A stretch of DNA of 64,000 nucleotides from Paracoccus fontiphilus (GCF_017356265.1 NZ_JAFNAW010000010.1:1-64000); one strand, 5' to 3'; positions 42,576-51,646 are shown, counted from the first letter of the stretch. Notes: generated by a model from the letters alone, not told the origin. Numbers and translations: made by a program.

Positions 42576-43754
42576 ATGCTGTCCCGCCGCCTGTTCCTGA
42601 AATCCAGCGCGCTGATCGGCTGTTCGGCCGCCGCGCATCCGTTCCTGTCCTCGATCGCCTTTGCCAATGCGCCGGGCGAGAACCGGCTGGTCGTCATCAT
42701 CCTGCGGGGTGCGATGGACGGTCTTGACGTCTTCCAGCCTTATGGCGACCCCGCCTTGCGGACGCTGCGCAAGACCCTGTCCGCCGGTCCCGGGAACGGC
42801 GCGCATGACCTGGACGGCTTTTTCGCCCTGCATCCCTCGCTTGCGCCGCTTGTGCCGCTGTGGCGCGGGGGGGAAATGGCCTTCGCGCCTGCCGTGTCCA
42901 CCCCTTACCGCGACAAGCGCAGCCATTTCGACGGCCAGGACATGCTGGAGGCCGGGACCGGCACCGATGTCGACACCATGCGGCAGCGCGATGGCTGGCT
43001 GAACCGCCTTCTGCAGGCGATGCCGGGCGTGCAATCCGAAACCGCCTATTCGGTGGGCCTGGACGACATGCGCATCCTGGACGGTGCGGCACCCGCCAAA
43101 AGCTGGGCGCCGCAGACGCGCTTTCGCCTTTCCGCGCAGGGGCAGCGGCTGCTGACGCATGTCTGGCACGACGATCCGCTGTTCCGCCCGGCGGGCGAGC
43201 AGGCGATCGAGATCATCAACGACGAGCTGTCCAAGATCGAGACCGAGACCGGACCAACCCGCGACGCGCAGGCCTTGGCGCGATTCGCGGCCGATCGCCT
43301 GAACGGCGAGACGCGGATCGCCACCTTCTCGATCTCGGGCTGGGACAGCCATGCACGGCAGCCGCAGGTCATCGACCGTGCGCTGCAAAGGTTGTCGGCC
43401 GCGATCCTGACCCTGCGGAAGGACCTGGGGGCGAACTGGTCGCGGACCACGATCCTGGCCATGACCGAGTTCGGCCGCACCGTGCGCGAGAACGGCTCGG
43501 GGGGAACCGACCATGGCACCGGCGGCGCGATGCTGGTGGCGGGCGGCAACATCAAGGGCGGCCGGGCGATCGGCGGCTGGCCGGGGCTTGGCGAGGGCGA
43601 CCTTTACGCCGGGCGCGACCTGATGCCCTTGCGCGACATCCGCGCCCATGCCGCCTGGGTCCTGCACGATCTTTTCGGCGTCGCCCCGGACTTGCTGGAG
43701 CGGAACGTGTTTCCCGGCCTCGACATGGGGGAAAATCCGCGCATCCTGGCGTGA
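42576..43754 (+). CDS. DUF1501 family protein, Tat-exported
   Basis: A 392-residue protein with a twin-arginine signal (SRRLFLKSSALIG, cleaved near SIAFA at about residue 29) and the alkaline-phosphatase/sulfatase-like fold of DUF1501: NRLVVIILRGAMDGLDVFQPYGD, SHFDGQDMLEAGT, FSISGWDSHARQ, MTEFGRTVRENGSGGTDHG. The Asp/His residues in these segments resemble metal ligands. Forms an operon with the DUF1800 gene. Substrate unknown. Confidence 0.88.
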   Translation: MLSRRLFLKSSALIGCSAAAHPFLSSIAFANAPGENRLVVIILRGAMDGLDVFQPYGDPALRTLRKTLSAGPGNGAHDLDGFFALHPSLAPLVPLWRGGEMAFAPAVSTPYRDKRSHFDGQDMLEAGTGTDVDTMRQRDGWLNRLLQAMPGVQSETAYSVGLDDMRILDGAAPAKSWAPQTRFRLSAQGQRLLTHVWHDDPLFRPAGEQAIEIINDELSKIETETGPTRDAQALARFAADRLNGETRIATFSISGWDSHARQPQVIDRALQRLSAAILTLRKDLGANWSRTTILAMTEFGRTVRENGSGGTDHGTGGAMLVAGGNIKGGRAIGGWPGLGEGDLYAGRDLMPLRDIRAHAAWVLHDLFGVAPDLLERNVFPGLDMGENPRILA

Positions 43755-43773
43755 GATGGGAAGGGAGGCAGGG

Positions 43774-44493
43774 ATGCAGGAAAGCGGTTCGACCCGGCAA
43801 GCGGCCTTGCCCCTGGCGGCGTTCGTGGCACCCCCACGGCCATCGGCGCAGCCCATCGGCAACCCGGTGCTGCAACCACTGTCGGCTGCCCGCCACGCCT
43901 CCGACCTGTTCCGGGCGCAGGCGGGGCAGGGCGATCTGTGGACCTACATGCCCTATGGTCCCTTCGCGGACCTCGGCGAATACCGGACCTGGGTCGAGGG
44001 GGCAGAGGCGTCGAGGGACCCGTTCTACCTTGCCATCCTTGATCCCGAAACGGCGCGGGCTCTTGGCCATGCGTCGTTCATGCGCATCGACACGGCCAAT
44101 GGCGTGATCGAGATCGGCAACATCCTGTTGACGCCTGCGCTTCAGCGGGGGCGGACGGCCAGTGCCGCGCTGATGGCGATGATCGCTTGGGCCTTCGACC
44201 ACGGCTATCGGCGGGTGGAATGGAAATGCAACGCGCTGAACCGGCCTTCGCGCCGTGCCGCCCTGCGCCTAGGCTTCACCTACGAGGGCACGTTCCGCAA
44301 CCACATGATCGTCAAGGGCCGGAACCGCGACACGGCATGGTTCGCGATCACCGACGACGACTGGGCGCTGCTGGCCCCGGCCCATGCCGCCTGGCTGGAC
44401 CCCGCCAACTTCGATGCGCAAGGCCAGCAGCGCCGCAGCCTGTCGGCCCTGACGGAACGGGCACTGCCGGGCCGCCGCGACGGGCCGGCGTGA
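43774..44493 (+). CDS. GNAT family N-acetyltransferase
   Basis: RimJ/RimL-like acetyltransferase of 239 residues. The acceptor half contains LWTYMPYGPFADLGEYRTW; the acetyl-CoA half has IEIGNILLTPALQRGRTASAALM (Q/RxxGxG/A-like loop) and RRVEWKCNALNRPSRRAALRLGF, then YEGTFRNHMIVKGRNRDTAWFA. ATG 43774 is chosen for the GGGAGG site just upstream; another ATG at 43756 is possible. The natural substrate is not evident. Its stop abuts the stop of the convergent response regulator without any gap. Confidence 0.87.
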   Translation: MQESGSTRQAALPLAAFVAPPRPSAQPIGNPVLQPLSAARHASDLFRAQAGQGDLWTYMPYGPFADLGEYRTWVEGAEASRDPFYLAILDPETARALGHASFMRIDTANGVIEIGNILLTPALQRGRTASAALMAMIAWAFDHGYRRVEWKCNALNRPSRRAALRLGFTYEGTFRNHMIVKGRNRDTAWFAITDDDWALLAPAHAAWLDPANFDAQGQQRRSLSALTERALPGRRDGPA

Positions 44494-45228
44494 TCAGAGG
44501 CCCGCGACCCGAGCCAGCCGTTCCTGCACCAGCCCGCTGATCCGCGCCAGATCGCTTGCCAGGGCGTGCCCGGCCTCTCGGTCGCGCGCCAGGGCGGTTG
44601 CCGCGGCCTCCAGCACCGGATCGTGCGAGGACCGGGCGATGCCTGCAAGGAAATGGGCGATGTAGTCGACCGCCGTGGTGTCCTGTGCGCTGGACAGGAT
44701 TTCCGCCACATGCGCCAGATCGTCGCGCAGTCCCGACGGGTCGGGCTGGATCACCTCGTCGGGCAGGATGCGCAGGCCGCGCCCCCGCGCCTCGACGGGA
44801 AGGGCGGACAGGATCGTCTGCTGGAACACCGCAAGGCTTTCGATCGGCTTGGCCAGAAAGCCGTCCGCCCCGGCCGCAAGCGCCGTGTCAGCAAGGTTCG
44901 GATCGCCCGAGATGCCCAGAAGCACCGGCACCCGAGGCTCGGTCGTGGCGATCTGGCGGATCAGCCCCGTGCCATCGCCGTCGGGCAGGCCCAGATCGAC
45001 GATCACCACCGCGGGACGGTAGGTTTGCAGGTGTCGCGCGGCGGATCGAAGGCAATCGGCCCGCCGGATCCGCGCGCCCGACCGCAGGCACAAAAGGCGC
45101 ACGGCCTCGCTGGCAAAGCGCGAATCCTCGACCACCAGGACGGTCAGGCCCGCCAGGGGCCGGTTCGGCGTCGAGGCCCGCCACATGGGCAAAGGGTCGA
45201 CCACGTCGGACAGGATGTCGTTCTGCAT
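44494..45228 (-). CDS. Response regulator with C-terminal helical domain
   Basis: A 244-residue protein. The receiver domain (about 26-145) is complete: acidic pair Glu34-Asp35, phospho-acceptor Asp78 in VIVDLGLPDGDG, Ser107 and Lys127 in GFLAKPIE. Residues 150-244 are helical (DDLAHVAEILSSAQDTTA, then AHFLAGIARSSHDPVLEAAATAL) with no DNA-binding, GGDEF or EAL motif; the shape recalls an Hpt-like bundle but no clear phospho-His motif is seen. It is probably a phosphorelay or protein-interaction regulator. A CtrA-like box lies 47 bp upstream. Confidence 0.82.
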   Translation of the reverse strand: MQNDILSDVVDPLPMWRASTPNRPLAGLTVLVVEDSRFASEAVRLLCLRSGARIRRADCLRSAARHLQTYRPAVVIVDLGLPDGDGTGLIRQIATTEPRVPVLLGISGDPNLADTALAAGADGFLAKPIESLAVFQQTILSALPVEARGRGLRILPDEVIQPDPSGLRDDLAHVAEILSSAQDTTAVDYIAHFLAGIARSSHDPVLEAAATALARDREAGHALASDLARISGLVQERLARVAGL

Positions 45229-45274
45229 GTCATTGTCCTTACCAATGTCTCGCTTCCAGTTAGCGGCCGATTCG

Positions 45275-45289
45275 CTAAGAAGCGGTTAA
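45275..45289 (-). promoter_or_regulatory. CtrA-like box upstream of the response regulator
   Basis: On the plus strand CTAAGAAGCGGTTAA: TTAA-N7-TTAA with one mismatch (CTAA). On the gene's strand it reads TTAACCGCTTCTTAG, 47 bp from the ATG. It is the same 15-mer, but for one base, as the box at 57660-57674. Confidence 0.5.
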
Positions 45290-45354
45290 CGCCGCAGGGT
45301 TTTCCTTTCGCCGCCCCGGCGAAGGCCCTAGAAGCATGGCAAACGGAGGAAATG

Positions 45355-45759
45355 ATGATCGGACGCCTGAACCACGTCGCCATCGCGGTTCCCGACCTGG
45401 CTGCAGCCTCGGCGCAATATGCCGGCACCCTGGGCGCAAAGGTCGGGGCGCCGCAGGACGAACCCGATCATGGCGTGACGGTGGTCTTCATCGACCTGCC
45501 GAACACCAAGGTCGAACTGCTGCATCCCTTGGGCGAGGACAGCCCCATCAAGGGCTTCCTGGACAAGAACCCCTCGGGCGGGATCCATCACATGTGCTTC
45601 GAGGTGGACGACATCCTAGCCGCCCGCGACCGCCTGCAGGCCGAGGGCGCGCGCGTCCTGGGCAATGGGGAACCGAAGATCGGTGCCCATGGCAAGCCCG
45701 TGCTGTTCCTGCATCCCAAGGACTTCAACGGCTGCCTGATCGAACTGGAGCAAGTCTGA
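45355..45759 (+). CDS. mce: Methylmalonyl-CoA epimerase
   Basis: Interconverts (S)- and (R)-methylmalonyl-CoA in propionate metabolism, feeding B12-dependent mutase. The 134-residue glyoxalase-fold protein shows paired beta-alpha-beta modules: GRLNHVAIAVPDLAAASAQY with the metal His, VVFIDLPNTKVELLHPLGEDSPI, GGIHHMCFEVDDI and LFLHPKDFNGCLIELEQ (metal Glu). ATG 45355 sits 4 bases from GGAGGA; the ATG at 45352 is too close. The DUF1467 gene follows by TGATG. Confidence 0.92.
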   Translation: MIGRLNHVAIAVPDLAAASAQYAGTLGAKVGAPQDEPDHGVTVVFIDLPNTKVELLHPLGEDSPIKGFLDKNPSGGIHHMCFEVDDILAARDRLQAEGARVLGNGEPKIGAHGKPVLFLHPKDFNGCLIELEQV

Positions 45760-46028
45760 TGAACCTGACCGGAGGCATCGTCCTGTTCGCCGTGCTGTGG
45801 TTCCTGACGCTGTTCATCGTCGTCCTGATCGGTCAGCGCAGCCAGCAGGACGCGGGCGCCATCGTGCCCGGCACCCCCGCCGGCGCCCCCGCCGACCTGC
45901 GCTGGAAGCGCAAGCTGATCTGGACGACCGCCGTCACGGCGCTGATCTGGGCCGTCATCGCCTCGGTCATCCTGGGCGGCTTCGTTACCCGCGCGGATAT
46001 CGCGAACCTTGACCGGCTGATCCGCTGA
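45759..46028 (+). CDS. DUF1467 family membrane protein
   Basis: An 89-residue protein with two membrane helices (GIVLFAVLWFLTLFIVVLI and WTTAVTALIWAVIASVIL) and a cytosolic or periplasmic loop containing GTPAGAPADLRWKRKLIW, the DUF1467 hallmark. In alphaproteobacteria it commonly follows mce; the start overlaps the mce stop. Its 3' end overlaps the convergent EI24 gene by 44 bp. Function unknown. Confidence 0.88.
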   Translation: MNLTGGIVLFAVLWFLTLFIVVLIGQRSQQDAGAIVPGTPAGAPADLRWKRKLIWTTAVTALIWAVIASVILGGFVTRADIANLDRLIR

Positions 46029-46701
46029 GCAGGTGGAACAGATGCGTGAAGGCCGCCGCCGCCAGCAGGGGCACGGCGATGTTCACGACCGGAATGACCA
46101 GGGCCACGGCAACCAGCACGCCCGCCAGCGTCACCCGGCCCGCATTGGCCTTGCGCAGGGCGGTGGCCTGTGGTTCGTCCATGTGACGGCGCGCGGCCAT
46201 CTGGAAGAACTCGCGCCCCAGAAGCCAGCCATTCGCGGCAAACAGCAGCAAGGGCGCCAGCGGACCCAGGACGGGAGTCAGGAACAGCGACAGGATCGCG
46301 ACGGCCAGGACCGCCAGCACGACAGCGACCGATTCCAGCAGCCCGTCCAGGAAGTCCAGCGAGGTGCCGCGCCGGGTGGGATAGTGCATCTCCTCGACCA
46401 CGTCGGCGACACGCTCGGCGAACAGCCCGGCAAAGCCAGCGGCGACCGGCGCCATCAGGAAAAAACCCATCAGCGGGAACAGCGCCAGCGACCCCCAGGA
46501 AAGGGCCGATCCGACATCCAGCGTACCGATCCAGGGCAGCGACAGGTCGCCGGGGACAAGGCTGCGGACCGCCCAGAACAGCGCGGATTGCAGCGCCACG
46601 AACAAAAGGATTGTCAGCGCCACGCCCGTCAGCGCCAGCGTCAGGATGCGCGGGCGCAGCAGATCCAGCCAGCCCAGCAGCAGCGCGCGAAAGACGATCA
46701 T
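45985..46701 (-). CDS. EI24 domain-containing (CysZ-like) membrane protein
   Basis: A 238-residue integral membrane protein with four to five hydrophobic segments. LTLALTGVALTILLFVALQ, FAERVADVVEEMHYPTRR and LLLFAANGWLLGREFFQMAARRH match the EI24/CysZ pattern (a conserved NGWLLGREYF-like loop). CysZ proteins transport sulfate, but no sulfur genes are near, so transport role is unproven. Its start overlaps the nitroreductase stop by 4 bp. Confidence 0.83.
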   Translation of the reverse strand: MIVFRALLLGWLDLLRPRILTLALTGVALTILLFVALQSALFWAVRSLVPGDLSLPWIGTLDVGSALSWGSLALFPLMGFFLMAPVAAGFAGLFAERVADVVEEMHYPTRRGTSLDFLDGLLESVAVVLAVLAVAILSLFLTPVLGPLAPLLLFAANGWLLGREFFQMAARRHMDEPQATALRKANAGRVTLAGVLVAVALVIPVVNIAVPLLAAAAFTHLFHLLSGSAGQGSRYPRG

Positions 46702-47270
46702 TCCAGCCAGCTTGTCTTGGCCGCGACATCCGGGCGTGGCCGTTCCGGCGGCGTTTCCCCGCGGCTGCCCAGGTGGACCAGGCCGACGATCCGCTCTTGC
46801 TCGGACAGGCCCAGATGGGTGCGGCCAAAGGTTTCATCCAGCACCGCCGGTCCCGTCAGCCAGGCCGCGCCCCAGCCCGAGGCGAGCGCCGCGTTGACCA
46901 GCCCCAGGCAGACCGCGCCCGCAGACAGGAACTGTTCCCATCCCGGAACCTTGTCGCTGGCGACCGGGGCCGAGACGACCGCCACGATCACCGGCGATTC
47001 GAAGGCCGATGCCGCCTTGTCCGCCACCGCCTGATCCTGGCCCGAAGCCAGCACCTGGTCGCGCAGGATCGGCGCCAGCCGGTCAAGCGCCGCGCGCTCC
47101 AGCACGATGAAGCGCCAGGGCTCCAGCTTGCCGTGGTCGGGGGTCCGCGCGGCAAGGGTCAGCAGGCGCAGGATCTCGGCCCGGTCAGGGGCGGGCGCGC
47201 GCAGCATCCTGGGCGGATGGGACCGGCGGGTCGCCAGGAAGTCCAGCGCGGCATCGTTGCGATAGGTCAT
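46698..47270 (-). CDS. Nitroreductase family protein
   Basis: FMN-dependent nitroreductase-fold protein of 190 residues, YdjA-like: DFLATRRSHPPRML (FMN phosphate contact), TPDHGKLEPWRFIVLERAAL, VNAALASGWGAAWLTG, and GLVHLGSRGE near the end. ATG 47270 has an AAGGAG site 7 bases away. Physiological substrate unknown. Forms a two-gene operon with the EI24 protein. Confidence 0.88.
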   Translation of the reverse strand: MTYRNDAALDFLATRRSHPPRMLRAPAPDRAEILRLLTLAARTPDHGKLEPWRFIVLERAALDRLAPILRDQVLASGQDQAVADKAASAFESPVIVAVVSAPVASDKVPGWEQFLSAGAVCLGLVNAALASGWGAAWLTGPAVLDETFGRTHLGLSEQERIVGLVHLGSRGETPPERPRPDVAAKTSWLE

Positions 47271-47327
47271 GGCAGTCTCCTTCCCGCCCGTTCTTTCCGA
47301 AAGCGGTGTCCCGTGCAAGCGATCGGC

Positions 47328-47567
47328 CTAGCCCCTGTCGATGCGATAGTTCCCCTCGGGCAGGTTCAGCGCCAGGCGCAGCTCGGTCAGCTGGTGCATC
47401 GACAGGGTGATGCGCACCACCTCGTCATCGGGACCCACCTGTTCAAGCACCACGCGGTCGTCGAAGGACAGGATCACCACGTCCTCGTTCAAGGGGCCGG
47501 TGTCGGGGTCCGCCTCGTCGATCAGGGTGATGACGGTGGCGTCGAAATCATGCTCGATGGTGAACAT
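47328..47567 (-). CDS. Conserved hypothetical acidic protein, 79 residues
   Basis: A short acidic protein (MFTIEHDFDATVITLIDE, then DDRVVLEQVGPDDEVVRITLSMHQ and LTELRLALNLPEGNYRIDRG) preceded by a GAGGGAG site. The alternating hydrophobic strands and the final helix suggest a compact beta-alpha fold. I recall similar proteins only in rhodobacteria and cannot assign a function. The longer frame reaching 48053 is a shadow of the M48 gene. Confidence 0.78.
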   Translation of the reverse strand: MFTIEHDFDATVITLIDEADPDTGPLNEDVVILSFDDRVVLEQVGPDDEVVRITLSMHQLTELRLALNLPEGNYRIDRG

Positions 47568-47721
47568 CGCAAACTCCCTCGGTTTGTGCCGACATTCGCG
47601 TGATGTGCCGGGATGGGCAAGCCTGTGGGGTTTGCGCGCCTTTTCACGACAGGATAAGATCGGACCGGAACAAGGCAGCGACCGCGTCGGGGCCAAGATG
47701 CGGCATGGGCAGGGGACAGCA

Positions 47722-48474
47722 ATGAAGCAGGTCGCGGCAATCCTGGGTGCGGGTCTTCTTGGCTTGGCGGCTTGCGCCCCCCTGCCGCCGGAACAGGCGC
47801 CGCTGCCGTCCGGTCCCGCTGCCGCCCCCCAGCCCGCGCCGTCCCTGACCAACGACGGCAGCCCGCAATCCGCCGCCCGGATGTTCGTGGGCGTCATGCG
47901 CCGGATGGAGCCCGCCGTCGAACGCGAATGCCTGCAGCGCCGCACCCAGCCGATCAACTGCGACTTCCAGTTCGTTGTGGACGACCGCCCCGGGCAAGAG
48001 GCGAACGCCTTCCAGACCATCGACCCCGCCGGCCGTCCGATCATCGGCTTCACGCTGTCGCTGATCGCGCAGGCCTACAATGGCGACGAACTCGCCTTTG
48101 TGGTCGGCCATGAGGCAAGCCACCATGTGCTGAATCACCTGGACCAGAAGGCCGGCGCCGCGGCGGCAGGGGCGGTGATCCTGGGCAGCATCGCCTCGGT
48201 CTACGGCAACAACCAGGAAGCTATCGAGACGGCACAGCGAATCGGTGCCTCGGTGGGGTCGCGCTATTACTCGCGAGACTGGGAATTGCAGGCGGATTAT
48301 TTGGGCGCGGTGATGACGCTGAATGCCGGATTCGATCCGATCAAGGGATCGCAGTTCTTCCAGCGGATACCCGACCCGGGCGATCACATCCTAGGAACGC
48401 ACCCCGCGCGCGCCGCCCGGCTGGAGCAGGTCCGCCGCGCGGTGGACGACGTGCGCAGCGGCCGCATTCGCTAG
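47722..48474 (+). CDS. M48 family metalloprotease, lipoprotein
   Basis: A 250-residue periplasmic zinc protease. It has a lipoprotein signal with lipobox LLGLAAC (Cys at about residue 18), a Pro-rich linker, the zinc motif VVGHEASHHVLNH (HExxH) and the third ligand in DWELQADYLGAV. The LoiP/YcaL-like size suggests outer-membrane quality control. ATG 47722 follows aggggacagca. Confidence 0.88.
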   Translation: MKQVAAILGAGLLGLAACAPLPPEQAPLPSGPAAAPQPAPSLTNDGSPQSAARMFVGVMRRMEPAVERECLQRRTQPINCDFQFVVDDRPGQEANAFQTIDPAGRPIIGFTLSLIAQAYNGDELAFVVGHEASHHVLNHLDQKAGAAAAGAVILGSIASVYGNNQEAIETAQRIGASVGSRYYSRDWELQADYLGAVMTLNAGFDPIKGSQFFQRIPDPGDHILGTHPARAARLEQVRRAVDDVRSGRIR

Positions 48475-48771
48475 CCAAGCCAATTCCTCATCGCGGCAAC
48501 GGAATTGTCACGGCACGTGACCTGTTTGCAGCATTGAAAACGGGCCTGATTCCGCCGATGCGACCGAGTTATTTAAATTTACACAAAATTTTCGGATGCA
48601 ATGCAGCGAAGTATTGCAATACAACCGCAGTAAACGTGCTTCTGCATGTGCGTGTAAAAAAATGCTGACCGGGTGGCGAATTTCTGCTTATGTCGTATTT
48701 ACCACGTACATTAAATGTCTGTGGGTTGATGGTTCGCGTGACGCTCGACGGCGTCCGCTTGGAGATGCGGA
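48475..48771. other. AT-rich intergenic region with a palindrome
   Basis: A 297-bp gap, much AT-richer than its surroundings, especially 48566-48665 (runs such as ttatttaaattt and gtgtaaaaaaa). GTCACG-N3-CGTGAC at 48507-48521 is a perfect dyad. No coding frame is convincing. It probably carries the promoter and control sites of the gene at 48772. Confidence 0.5.
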
Positions 48772-49122
48772 ATGATCGGCGTCGTTGTGTGGAGTTGCGT
48801 TGTTCGCGAAAAGGCCGTGATCTGGTGCGAGGATCATGCAGCCTTGGCCTATCTCCAAGGCCGCGAAAACATGGTTAATGCCGCATGGTGGCCGCAGCCG
48901 GGCGATCTGGTCGAACTGGACAGCGAGGTCGTCGGCTCCCTGCGTAACGCCCGACGCGTCACGCTGTTGTCCGAACAGGAATATTCCGGCCTTCCCGAGA
49001 TGCTGCGCGCCAGCATTCCATCGGGCCCGCATCTGCGCCTCGTGGCCTGCAACCCGTCCCCCGACATGCAGGACCGGATCGCGGGCGAGGCCGAGTCGTC
49101 CCTGGCCTCGGTCGCCCGCTGA
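48772..49122 (+). CDS. Conserved hypothetical protein, 116 residues
   Basis: Starts MIGVVVWSCVVREKAVIWCEDH and continues ALAYLQGRENMVNAAWWPQPGDLVELD, a small beta-rich domain, then a helical tail. The WPQPGDLV turn and two Trp-rich strands suggest a folded protein. A GGAGATGCGG site precedes the ATG and a long AT-rich leader lies upstream, suggesting regulated expression. It converges on ilvN with a 3-base gap. No family recognised. Confidence 0.65.
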   Translation: MIGVVVWSCVVREKAVIWCEDHAALAYLQGRENMVNAAWWPQPGDLVELDSEVVGSLRNARRVTLLSEQEYSGLPEMLRASIPSGPHLRLVACNPSPDMQDRIAGEAESSLASVAR

Positions 49123-49125
49123 CCG

Positions 49126-49686
49126 TCAGACGCCGCGCGACAGCGCGGCAACGCCCGTCCGCGCCAGATCGGCAAGCCCCAGGGGACGCATCAGGTCCGC
49201 GAAGGCGTCCAGCTTCGACGGAGTGCCGACCAGTTCGAAGACAAAGCTTTCCAGCGTCGAATCGACCACGTTGGCGCGGAAGATCTCGGCGATGCGCAGG
49301 GCCTCGACCCGCTTTTCGCCCTGGCCGCGAACCTTGAACAGGCCCAGTTCCCGTTCCACGGCCGGACCCTCGACGGTCAGGTCATGGACCTCGTGCACCG
49401 GCACGATCCGTCCAAGCTGCGTCTTGACCTGCGCAATGACGGCAGGCGTCCCGCGCGTGACCAGGGTGATGCGCGAGCGGTGGCCGGTGTGATCCACCTC
49501 GGCCACGGTCAGGCTGTCGATGTTGTAGCCGCGCCCCGAGAACAGCCCGATCACGCGGGCCAGGACGCCCGGCTCGTTCTCGACCAGGACGGCAAGGGTA
49601 TGGCTTTCCTCAAGCTGGGCGTTCGGATCGCGCAGGTCATAGGCCGAATGGCTGGACGCGCCCTTCTGGATGTTCAAAGCGTTCAT
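49126..49686 (-). CDS. ilvN: Acetolactate synthase small (regulatory) subunit
   Basis: Regulatory subunit that binds valine through its ACT domain and activates the catalytic subunit. The 186-residue protein has the ACT signature HTLAVLVENEPGVLARVIGLF and RGYNIDSLTVAEVDHTGH at about 25-60, and the C-terminal activation domain SKLDAFADLMRPLG. It follows ilvB by 62 bases; that gap carries a hairpin and a repeat whose gaagg end acts as its ribosome site. Confidence 0.95.
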   Translation of the reverse strand: MNALNIQKGASSHSAYDLRDPNAQLEESHTLAVLVENEPGVLARVIGLFSGRGYNIDSLTVAEVDHTGHRSRITLVTRGTPAVIAQVKTQLGRIVPVHEVHDLTVEGPAVERELGLFKVRGQGEKRVEALRIAEIFRANVVDSTLESFVFELVGTPSKLDAFADLMRPLGLADLARTGVAALSRGV

Positions 49687-49742
49687 GGTTTTGCCTTCAT
49701 CTTGGCACAAATATCCCGGGGGTGTGGGGGCAGCGCCCCCAC
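49686..49742. repeat. Hairpin plus rhodobacterial intergenic repeat between ilvB and ilvN
   Basis: On the minus strand, after the ilvB stop, GTGGGGGC/GCCCCCAC (49724-49742, loop of 3) is followed by CCCCCGGGATATTTGTGCC and AAGATGAAGG. The tail resembles the repeat at 34183-34211. It lies within an operon, so it would attenuate or trim rather than fully stop transcription, and it supplies the ilvN ribosome site. Confidence 0.65.
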
Positions 49743-49748
49743 CGACGA

Positions 49749-51503
49749 TCAGACCAGCACGGCGCCTTCGGATTCGATCACGCCGAAAGTTGCGGCCTCG
49801 CCCAGCAGCATTTCATTGTGCGGCTTGCCCGAGGGGATCATCGGGAAGCAGTTCTCGTGCTTCTCGACCAGGACATCCAGGATGAACGGCCCGTCATAGT
49901 CCAGCATCGCCTGGATCGCCGCGTCCAGATCCCCGGGGTCCTTGACCACCGCGCCCTTGCAGCCAAAGGCCTCGGCCAGCTTGACGAAGTCGGGCAGGCT
50001 GTCCGACCAGCTTTGGCTGTAGCGTTCGCCATGCAGAAGCTGCTGCCACTGGCGGACCATGCCCAGCCGTTCGTTGTTCAGGATGAACTGCTTGACCGGC
50101 AGGCGGAACTGCACCGCGGTGCCCATCTCCTGCATGTTCATCAGCCAGCTTGCATCGCCCGCGACGTTGATGACCAGGGCATCCGGGTGGGCCATCTGCA
50201 CGCCGATGCTGGCGGGCAGGCCATAGCCCATGGTCCCCAGCCCGCCCGAGGTCATCCAGCGGTTCGGCCCCTCGAAATGCAGGTATTGCGCGGCCCACAT
50301 CTGGTGCTGGCCCACTTCGGTCGTGATGTAGCGGTCGCGGCCCTTGGTCAGCGCCTCCAGCCGTTCCAGCGCGTATTGCGGCTTGATCAGCGTGTCGCTG
50401 TTCCGATAACCAAGGCAGTTCTTGGCTTTCCAGCCCTCGATCTGCTGCCACCACTGGGCAAGCGCCGGGCTGTTCACCTTGCGGCCGCGCGACTTCCAGA
50501 CCTTCAGCAGATCCTCCAGCACATGGCCCACGTCGCCGACAATGGGAATGTCGACATGGATGACCTTGTTGATCGAGGACGGGTCGATGTCGATATGCGC
50601 CTTGATCGAATGGGGGCTGAAATCCGCCACGCGCCCGGTGATGCGGTCGTCGAAGCGCGCGCCGATGTTGATCATCAGGTCGCAGCCGTGCATCGCCAGG
50701 TTGGCCTCGTAAAGGCCGTGCATCCCCAGCATCCCCAGCCAGTTCCGGCCGGACGCCGGATAGGCGCCAAGCCCCATCAGGGTCGAGGTGACGGGAAAGC
50801 CCGTAGCCTCGGCCAGTTCGCGCAGAAGCTGGCTTGCCCCCGGACCCGAGTTGATGACGCCGCCGCCGGTATAAAGGATCGGACGCTCGGCCCCCTCCAT
50901 CAACTCGACCAGACGCGTGATCGCGTTGATGTCGCCCTTGCGGACCGGCTGATAGCGGCCGGGATCGACCTGCTTGGGGCCGACATAGGCGTCGGTCGCG
51001 AACTGCACGTCCTTCGGGATATCGACCAGGACCGGCCCCGGACGCCCCGAGGTGGCGACCTGGAACGCCTTGTGGATCGTCTCGGCCAGCTTGCCCGTGT
51101 CCTTGACCAGCCAGTTGTGCTTGGTGCAGGGACGCGTGATGCCGACCGTGTCGGCTTCCTGGAAGCCGTCGGTGCCGATCATGAAGGTCGGCACCTGGCC
51201 CGACAGCACGACCAGCGGAATCGAATCCAGCAGCGCGTCGGTCAGCCCGGTCACCGCATTCGTGGCACCAGGACCCGAGGTGACGATGACAACCCCCGGC
51301 TTGCCCGTGGACCGGGCATAGCCCTCGGCCATGTGGACGGCGCCCTGTTCGTGGCGCACCAGGACGTGGGTGATGTCGTTCTGCTGGAACAGCTCGTCAT
51401 AGATGGGTAGTACCGCCCCGCCCGGATAGCCGAATACCGTGTCGACGCCCTGATCGCGCAGCGCTTCGACAACCATTCTTGCACCCGTCATCATTCGGGA
51501 CAT
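49749..51503 (-). CDS. ilvB: Acetolactate synthase large (catalytic) subunit
   Basis: ThDP- and FAD-dependent enzyme making acetolactate or acetohydroxybutyrate for branched-chain amino acids. The 584-residue product has [19 protein letters not shown], the catalytic Glu in [27 protein letters not shown], and the ThDP-magnesium motif from [10 protein letters not shown] to [13 protein letters not shown] 51503 is chosen because GGAGGAAGGC lies directly upstream; the frame is open 4 codons further. A promoter candidate lies at 51557-51585. Confidence 0.95.
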   Translation of the reverse strand: MSRMMTGARMVVEALRDQGVDTVFGYPGGAVLPIYDELFQQNDITHVLVRHEQGAVHMAEGYARSTGKPGVVIVTSGPGATNAVTGLTDALLDSIPLVVLSGQVPTFMIGTDGFQEADTVGITRPCTKHNWLVKDTGKLAETIHKAFQVATSGRPGPVLVDIPKDVQFATDAYVGPKQVDPGRYQPVRKGDINAITRLVELMEGAERPILYTGGGVINSGPGASQLLRELAEATGFPVTSTLMGLGAYPASGRNWLGMLGMHGLYEANLAMHGCDLMINIGARFDDRITGRVADFSPHSIKAHIDIDPSSINKVIHVDIPIVGDVGHVLEDLLKVWKSRGRKVNSPALAQWWQQIEGWKAKNCLGYRNSDTLIKPQYALERLEALTKGRDRYITTEVGQHQMWAAQYLHFEGPNRWMTSGGLGTMGYGLPASIGVQMAHPDALVINVAGDASWLMNMQEMGTAVQFRLPVKQFILNNERLGMVRQWQQLLHGERYSQSWSDSLPDFVKLAEAFGCKGAVVKDPGDLDAAIQAMLDYDGPFILDVLVEKHENCFPMIPSGKPHNEMLLGEAATFGVIESEGAVLV

Positions 51504-51556
51504 GCCTTCCTCCATCAGATCAAGACGACGCAGGCAGCCCGCCCGCGCGTCGGCGC

Positions 51557-51585
51557 AAACTATGGAGACGGCAGGGCGGGGTCAA
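51557..51585 (-). promoter_or_regulatory. Predicted ilvBN promoter
   Basis: On the minus strand TTGACC (51585-51580), 17-base spacer, TAGTTT (51562-51557), about 50 bases before the ilvB ATG. The short leader leaves no room for a leader-peptide attenuator, and none was seen. Confidence 0.5.
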
Positions 51586-51646
51586 TGGGCTGGCGCGGAT
51601 AAAATGGCGCCAATCACGCAAAATTTGTAATTTTCTTTCGCCTATT

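Noticed and set aside
51504..51646. ilvB leader-peptide attenuator
   Set aside because: The predicted transcript start is only about 50 bases before the ATG, with no Val/Leu/Ile-rich short frame and no competing hairpins.
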